DNA of 38,118 nt from Gammaproteobacteria bacterium (lineage in GTDB: Bacteria; Pseudomonadota; Gammaproteobacteria; JAJDYQ01): positions 1-38,118 of the forward strand of contig JAPYNQ010000079.1 of NCBI GenBank assembly GCA_028289815.1. Direction: 5' to 3'. Below are positions 33,230 through 38,118 of the stretch, in pieces. Numbering within the stretch: the stretch's first letter is position 1; the number at the start of each line of letters is the position of its first letter. The notes under the pieces are model-generated. The model saw only the letters and a list, made by a program, of their open reading frames with translations. It was not told the DNA's origin and ran no database searches. Made by a program: the position numbers and the translations under genes.

Positions 33230-34459
33230 TTGGATGCAATCAGTATGTTTGAGTCATATGCCGTTGAGGTCTGGTATGTTCTTGTTGAGCTTGCGCCGCC
33301 ACTGTTGGTCGGTTTGCTTTTGGCCGGGTTCCTACATGTTTTGTTGCCCGCAGGCCTGATTTATCAGGCTTTGAACCGACCGGGGTTTATGAGTACCTTT
33401 AAGGCGGTAGTGATAGGTGTTCCTTTGCCTTTATGTTCCTGTAGTGTGGTGCCGACGGCGTTGGGCTTAAAACGGGAAGGTGCTTCCAATGGTGCAACTA
33501 CGGGCTTTCTGATTAGTACACCATCGACCGGGGTGGACTCAATTCTGGTCAGTATTGCCTTCCTAGGGTGGCCATTTGCTGTCTTTAAGGTGTTTGCCGC
33601 CTTTGCAACAGGGATTATCGGTGGCCTGATTGCCGATAAGGTTGTACCGGAGCAGGCGGTTGGTATCGCGGCAGAGCAAATCCCCGACGGTAAAGTCGGG
33701 CATCATGGTCCACTGGTTGAAGTTGTCCGTTATGCGATAGTTGATCTTTACGGTGCGATTGATCGCTGGATTATTCTTGGAATCCTGCTTGCAGCTGCGA
33801 TCAATATCGTTTTGCCGAGTAATTTTTTTCAGGATATTCACTGGGCTCAGGGACTGGCCGGTATGTTGCTGATGCTTATCGTTGCAATTCCGCTCTATGT
33901 CTGTACGACCGGTTCGGTTCCTGTTGCGGCAGCTTTTATTGCAGCCGGTATGCCGCTGGGAGCCGCGCTGGTATTTTTGATGGCGGGACCGGCCACTAAT
34001 ATGGCAACAATCGGTGCGGTTTATCGAGCCCTCGGCGGGCATTTGCTGATGGTATACATCGGCACGGTTATTGTGATGAGTATTGGTTTTGGTTTGGGAT
34101 TCGACTTTATTTTGTCTGACGTATCCGGCAAGCCCATACATCGGCACGAACAGGGATGGTTCGGTAGTGCCTCGGCGTTGTTAGTGGTTGCTGTGACCGC
34201 TTATCTCAATGTCAGACGCTATCGTAACAGAGGCCTGTCCAAACGGCATAAAGATATGGGTATGTGGCTGACGCTGCAGGTAGAAGGTATGTCCTGTCAG
34301 CACTGTTTGGCCAGCGTGAAAAAAACACTTGAGAGTATTGAGGGTGTCGAAAGTGCGATACCGAATCTTGATTCAGGTAGCGTAATGATTAAAGGTAACG
34401 GCCTGGACCGGAATCAACTGAGTGCTGCAGTGCATCAGGCAGGTTATAAAGTCAGGTGA
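33230..34459 (+). CDS. SO_0444-type Cu/Zn efflux permease with C-terminal HMA domain
   Basis: A 409-residue inner-membrane protein. About eight to ten helices carry the permease signature PLPLCSCSVVPTALGL (C69, C71) and GFLISTPSTGVDSI. A second conserved repeat, PLYVCTTGSVPVAAAFIAAG, lies in the middle. The C-terminus adds a heavy-metal-associated domain with GMSCQHC (C356, C359). It should export copper or zinc, or related soft metals. The start is TTG at 33230, supported by GGAGAGG 5-8 bases ahead; the next ATG (33245) has none. Upstream lies only the IS481 remnant, so its promoter is probably in 33080-33229. Confidence 0.88.
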   Translation: MDAISMFESYAVEVWYVLVELAPPLLVGLLLAGFLHVLLPAGLIYQALNRPGFMSTFKAVVIGVPLPLCSCSVVPTALGLKREGASNGATTGFLISTPSTGVDSILVSIAFLGWPFAVFKVFAAFATGIIGGLIADKVVPEQAVGIAAEQIPDGKVGHHGPLVEVVRYAIVDLYGAIDRWIILGILLAAAINIVLPSNFFQDIHWAQGLAGMLLMLIVAIPLYVCTTGSVPVAAAFIAAGMPLGAALVFLMAGPATNMATIGAVYRALGGHLLMVYIGTVIVMSIGFGLGFDFILSDVSGKPIHRHEQGWFGSASALLVVAVTAYLNVRRYRNRGLSKRHKDMGMWLTLQVEGMSCQHCLASVKKTLESIEGVESAIPNLDSGSVMIKGNGLDRNQLSAAVHQAGYKVR

Positions 34460-34485
34460 ATTTCAGCTTGCTATCAGCAGACCCT

Positions 34486-35169
34486 CTAGCGCCTGAACAT
34501 GGTGATCCAGCGCCAGATATTGAGCAGCCCAGCCAGAGAATTTGCAACATATGTAAGGGCGCAGGCCAGTAAAATTTTGCGTGCATGGGTGCGGTCTGTT
34601 TCGTCCAGATAATTGCCTGCCTTCAATACCGGCATGGCCCGGTTAAAGCTGGCATCAAACTCAACCGGCAAGGTGATAAAATGGACCAGGCTGGAAATTC
34701 CCATGGTGGTAATCCCCAGTAGCAGCATAGTTAAGCCGGATGTGGGCGCTCGAGTAATAAGGGCGATAAACGGTACGGCATAAATCAGCAGGGTGCCGAT
34801 ACGCTCGGCATGATGGGCAATCTGCGCCATGTGTGTGCGTATTTTTAACGGTTTGTATTCTAGTTTATCCTGTAGCGCATGTCCGACCTCATGGGCCGCG
34901 ACTACTATGGCCGTCAGTGACTTTTGGCCATAGTTGTGTTCGCTCAGGCGAACCGTTTTCGATACTGGGTCGTAGTGGTCCCCTTCGCTGGTGGTCTCCA
35001 GGGAGACATTGTTGAGATTCAGTTGTTTGATGAGATGGTCGGCAAATTCTCCTCCGGTTCCTTTGAAATCTTGACGAGGGGTCTGGTGCTTTTTCAGAAT
35101 GCGGGAGGCCCATAGTGAGGGACCGTACAGGAGTGCACCGATTACGGCTGCCAAGATCAAAAAGTGCAT
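34486..35169 (-). CDS. YugP-type zinc metallopeptidase
   Basis: A 227-residue membrane protease. It has an N-terminal membrane helix (3-20), the zinc motif HEVGH at 93-97, a probable third ligand in the EFDASFNRA block, and further helices (LLIYAVPFIALI, then TMLLLGITTMGISSLVHFI and a C-terminal one). All family parts are present. The substrate is unknown. It converges with the metal exporter gene; the stops are 26 bp apart. Confidence 0.9.
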   Translation of the reverse strand: MHFLILAAVIGALLYGPSLWASRILKKHQTPRQDFKGTGGEFADHLIKQLNLNNVSLETTSEGDHYDPVSKTVRLSEHNYGQKSLTAIVVAAHEVGHALQDKLEYKPLKIRTHMAQIAHHAERIGTLLIYAVPFIALITRAPTSGLTMLLLGITTMGISSLVHFITLPVEFDASFNRAMPVLKAGNYLDETDRTHARKILLACALTYVANSLAGLLNIWRWITMFRR

Positions 35170-35277
35170 TCGGGAACCTCTGGGGCAGGTTGTTCAAAAA
35201 ACTATTGTGCGATGCTATGGCTGCGTCGCACATGCCTTGCTTTAATGGCGCTCGCTATGGTCTTTCGAGGCTCCTGA

Positions 35278-35742
35278 TTATAATTCCAGTTGCACATAGC
35301 CGATGTTCAGATAGTCGTTGATCTGTGCTGGTCCGGCATGGGTTACATCAATGAATTCAGGGTAATCTTCCGGGGCAATATCGTACCAGGATGCATGGGT
35401 TCCGCAGACATGTACATCAATGTCATTTTTTACCAAGTCTTCTACATCTGCGTGTAATGCACGGTACTTGCCGGCATTGGCTGATGTCAGTGCAAACTGT
35501 TCATGACCGTGGCTGACGATGGCAATCGGCAGCCCGGGGAATTTCTGGCGAATTGCGTCTGAAGCGGTGCGAACCTCTATAAGGTGTTCATGCAGGGCAT
35601 CGCCGTCGGCTTTCGTCACTTCTATGACGATTCCAACAGGGCTTTCTTCAAGCTGTAGTACATCGTTCAATAATTCGGCACTGACATGGGTCGTCATCAA
35701 CAATAGGGCGTTAAATGTACTAAGCAGTGTTCCTTTCATCAT
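35278..35742 (-). CDS. Exported DsrE/DsrF-like protein
   Basis: A 154-residue protein with a signal peptide (residues 1-22, MMKGTLLSTFNALLLMTTHVSA). The rest is a DsrE-like fold: VGIVIEVTKADGDALHEHL, PIAIVSHGHEQFAL, and VEDLVKNDIDVHVCGTHASW, where the single cysteine sits in a CGTHASW block. Periplasmic DsrE-like proteins of this type are common in sulfur oxidisers, with unclear roles. It is not next to other sulfur genes, lying 108 bp after the YugP start. Confidence 0.75.
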   Translation of the reverse strand: MMKGTLLSTFNALLLMTTHVSAELLNDVLQLEESPVGIVIEVTKADGDALHEHLIEVRTASDAIRQKFPGLPIAIVSHGHEQFALTSANAGKYRALHADVEDLVKNDIDVHVCGTHASWYDIAPEDYPEFIDVTHAGPAQINDYLNIGYVQLEL

Positions 35743-35877
35743 TTGATCCTAGCATTTAGCGTACCTCTCAAAGACCACAGATAGCCATGGGGAGTTCCCG
35801 CGGGTATCTTCATCAGGCTATGTTATGTCCTAATTGTCGTTAGTCCCGGTCATTGTGATAGGCAGTTACTGATTAAC

Positions 35878-36876
35878 TCAGGGCTTACCGGCCAACATGC
35901 TGAGAAACGCCCGGCGGGTTTCGGCGTCGTTTTTTCTGAAAGTGACTTCCTCGGCATGTGAATATGGGCTGTGTGGATGCAGCCGGATTCCCCATAGCGG
36001 AGATACGCTGTGGGGCAGCATTGCGTAGCGTATATCGCCTATGACATGGTGCTGTTCAGGGTGGCGGACGAGATAGCCACCGGATAATCTGCTGAAGCGC
36101 AGCACATCTTTTGATTGCTGTGATAATTTGGCGTGCTCGTGTATGTTATGTCCCGGTTTGTAGCGGGCGATGGATTGACCTTCGTATATTTGTATATCAC
36201 CGCCAATGCCGACACGTATGGCATCAACATAGTAGCGGTCATCGTGCAGGTAGATACTTCGCCATAAAATAATGTTTCCCAGCGTTGGCTTAATAACCGC
36301 TTGTTCAATATTGTGGCCGCGGTTTCGGGCAAGCTGCTGTTGCGCTGCGTAACCGGTCTGTTGCTGTATATAAGCCAGCGATAGATAGATTGCAGTAAAT
36401 CCGATGGCGGCAATCGGATATATTCGTCGGTGTTTGCGCCAGCCCGCTATTAGCAGGATAAGCAAGGACAGTGTCAATACGGGGTCAATGACCGCGATCA
36501 GATTCCAGGCAGTACGTGCGTCGCTAAACGGCCATAATAGCTGAGTGCCGAAACTGGTACAGGCATCTAGGATACCACCGGCACTGTAACCCAGCAGGGT
36601 ATATACGTAGAGTTGGGAAAATTTCAGATAGCGCCGAACAAATGGCCATAGCAGCAGGGCTGCAATCAGTCCTCCGACAGGGATAAACGTTAGAGAGTGG
36701 GAAAACTGCCGATGAAATTCTAGGGTAAGCAGCGGGTCATCGGCGGATCGGATCAACACATCTGCATCAGGTAACAGGCCGGTGGTAAAGCCGACAATGG
36801 TTGCGATGCCTTGTTTCCTGCTTGTACCGGCCTGTGCCAGAACGGCACCAGCGATTCCCTGTGTGATGATGTCCAT
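35878..36876 (-). CDS. YdjM/DUF457-type membrane-bound metal-dependent hydrolase
   Basis: A 332-residue protein. The N-terminal half carries the family motifs DIITQGIAGAVLAQAG, GLLPDADVL and EFHRQFSHSLTFIP, whose H and D residues should bind metal, and four to five membrane helices. The second half is a soluble domain with no recognised motif. E. coli YdjM was reported as a LexA-regulated membrane hydrolase; the substrate is unknown. The gene appears to be transcribed alone. Confidence 0.85.
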   Translation of the reverse strand: MDIITQGIAGAVLAQAGTSRKQGIATIVGFTTGLLPDADVLIRSADDPLLTLEFHRQFSHSLTFIPVGGLIAALLLWPFVRRYLKFSQLYVYTLLGYSAGGILDACTSFGTQLLWPFSDARTAWNLIAVIDPVLTLSLLILLIAGWRKHRRIYPIAAIGFTAIYLSLAYIQQQTGYAAQQQLARNRGHNIEQAVIKPTLGNIILWRSIYLHDDRYYVDAIRVGIGGDIQIYEGQSIARYKPGHNIHEHAKLSQQSKDVLRFSRLSGGYLVRHPEQHHVIGDIRYAMLPHSVSPLWGIRLHPHSPYSHAEEVTFRKNDAETRRAFLSMLAGKP

Positions 36877-36953
36877 GCAGGCAACTGTGTCAGACTAAAA
36901 TATTCTTGGTAAAGTCCGACAACGATGTTGTTCCTGCCGAATATTTTTATGCC

Positions 36954-37676
36954 TCATACCCATGTGGGCAGAGCTGTTTGTGCATGCCTTAACCGCTTAT
37001 CAAGGTTTTTATGGCTTGGGCTGTATCTTGCCACCAGCGACCAGAACTCCTGTGAATGATTCATATGCCGCGTGTGGCACAGCTCATGGATTAACACATA
37101 TTCCACCAGCTCACAGGGTAGCAGTATTAACCGGTCATTCAGGCTGATGCTGCCTTTGGAAGAGCAGCTGCCCCAGCGGCTTTTCTGAGTACGGACGCTG
37201 ACTTTCCGGTACTCCAGTTCACATTTCCGGCTGATTTCATAGAGCAGGCCGGGCAGAAATTTGCATGCCTGCCTGCGCAGCCAGCGATGTAGCACATTGA
37301 TGCACGCCCCGGTATCTTCCGCGGGTCCCCTGATCTGCAAATGGTTGGGATACTCTTCCAGGTAACGCCAAGTGCTGCTATCACCGAATCGGTAATGTAC
37401 CGACCAGATCTCGCTAATTGCCGCAAGGTGGATTTCTGCCGGCAGTTCAACAGGTTGGCCCAGCCGTAATTGCTCAATTTGTTTCTTGATCCACTGGCGA
37501 TGCTGTTGTACGAAAGGTTCAACATGTTTTAATGCCATGCGTCTGGGAATAACGACCTCTACACCTCTGTCCCGGCGAGCATTGATGTGCATATATCTGG
37601 CACGGTTGCTGCGACGAATTGTGTATCGGATTTCAGATTCAGGGTTTATGCCTGTCTGTAATTGTTCTGCTATCAT
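36954..37676 (-). CDS. YgjP-type zinc-binding metallopeptidase (DUF45/M48-like)
   Basis: A 240-residue protein. The N-terminal part RYTIRRSNRARYMHINARRDRG and the block SVRTQKSRWGSCSSKGSISLN are family marks. The zinc motif HELCH is at 197-201, followed by HMNHSQEFW with the third ligand region. It is predicted to be a cytoplasmic zincin; the substrate is not known. A longer frame starts at 37775, but AGGGA lies about 8 bases before the ATG at 37676 and the conserved region begins soon after it, so the shorter form is preferred. Confidence 0.88.
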   Translation of the reverse strand: MIAEQLQTGINPESEIRYTIRRSNRARYMHINARRDRGVEVVIPRRMALKHVEPFVQQHRQWIKKQIEQLRLGQPVELPAEIHLAAISEIWSVHYRFGDSSTWRYLEEYPNHLQIRGPAEDTGACINVLHRWLRRQACKFLPGLLYEISRKCELEYRKVSVRTQKSRWGSCSSKGSISLNDRLILLPCELVEYVLIHELCHTRHMNHSQEFWSLVARYSPSHKNLDKRLRHAQTALPTWV

Positions 37677-37820
37677 TGTGTTGTCCCTGTTATGTACAGG
37701 TCTGTTGGTATATCCATGCCATGTGGCACTGTCCTTTCTCATTTTATCTGAATTGTTTGTAATGAAACCATGCATGATAGCCCATAACGGCTATGATTGA
37801 TCGCAGTAGCCTGTTAGTTG

Positions 37821-38118
37821 TTAACTCTGGTTCTTGTTTTCTGCGATTCCGAGTTCCAGCTGACTAGTTGCCGACTCATGTTGAATCTGGCCCCATTTCT
37901 GGTATTCCCGAAGCTGTCCGAGTTCTTCGGCTACTTTTTTGATCGACAGCTTTCTCAAAATCTCTGTAGTTATAGGACGCTTTTCATCCCAAAATATCAT
38001 AGACTCTAAAAATTCAGTAGCAGGTAATGAAATAATAACTTTATAGAAAAATTCTGCTTCTTCTTTAGAGTCAAATGACAGAAAATTGACTGTGTCATCA
38101 AATATCACTGCTTTATCA
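37821..38118 (-). CDS. C-terminal fragment of a DNA methyltransferase-like protein (cut by window edge)
   Basis: The frame is open to the right edge of the window, reading DKAVIFDDTVNFLSFDS at its start, so the gene continues outside. The pattern VIFDDTVNFLSFDSKEEAEFFYKV, then FLESMIFWDEKRPITTEILRKLSI, matches the C-terminal end of Eco57I/N-6 adenine-type DNA methyltransferases as I recall them. The catalytic part is not visible. It is AT-rich compared with its neighbours. If right, a second restriction-modification or defence locus begins here. Confidence 0.65.
   Translation of the reverse strand, partial: DKAVIFDDTVNFLSFDSKEEAEFFYKVIISLPATEFLESMIFWDEKRPITTEILRKLSIKKVAEELGQLREYQKWGQIQHESATSQLELGIAENKNQS

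Noticed and set aside
32358-33359. Plus ORFs of 87-157 codons before the metal exporter
   Set aside because: They are pieces of the frame-broken IS481 transposase or run past it into the exporter.

Overview
The window looks like the chromosome of a sulfur-oxidising gammaproteobacterium that can live on thiocyanate. Housekeeping genes of gammaproteobacterial type (amgK-murU, lon-tpm, a stand-alone second EF-G, a DUF3301 gene behind purC, an SO_0444-type metal exporter) surround an accessory cluster for thiocyanate. Base composition is near balanced. I see no rRNA, tRNA or CRISPR array. No species can be named from the sequence alone.

Layout. 1-450: tail of an IS1595-family transposase with an internal in-frame deletion. 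597-7618 (minus): a defence block, made of a type III-like restriction subunit, a beta-class methyltransferase and an AbiJ-like abortive-infection protein. 7798-8919: a TrpD-like protein with a changed PRPP loop. 9008-10984 (minus): purC, a DUF3301 gene and an unknown gene. 11394-13056 (plus): amgK-murU of cell-wall recycling. 13137-16990 (minus): a frameshifted CobC-like phosphatase, then lon with tpm. 17346-19433 (plus): EF-G 2, preceded by an orphan terminator that may end a small RNA.

19692-28504 (minus) is the core of the window: a single-strand run of about 8.8 kb reading, in transcription order, scnB-scnA-scnC (cobalt thiocyanate hydrolase), a maturation protein, a three-gene ABC importer, a decayed cbtB, cbtA, an intact cbtB (cobalt uptake), DsrE, TusA, an SQR-like flavoprotein and DUF1641. 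Read as one pathway, thiocyanate is imported, cobalt is supplied for the enzyme, thiocyanate is hydrolysed to carbonyl sulfide and ammonia, and the sulfur released is oxidised and handed to a sulfur-carrier relay. A divergent CynR-like LysR gene (28642-29631) is the probable switch. Its promoter has a clear -35/-10 pair with a palindrome lying on the -35.

29787-31903 (plus) holds an unknown gene, a FixH-like secreted protein and a di-heme peroxidase. 31907-33079 contains a membrane-protein gene, possibly truncated, next to a degraded IS481-family transposase whose reading frame is broken at least four times. The right side carries a Cu/Zn exporter with a C-terminal HMA domain, a YugP-type zinc protease, an exported DsrE-like protein, a YdjM-type hydrolase, a YgjP-type zinc protein and, at the edge, the C-terminus of what looks like another DNA methyltransferase.
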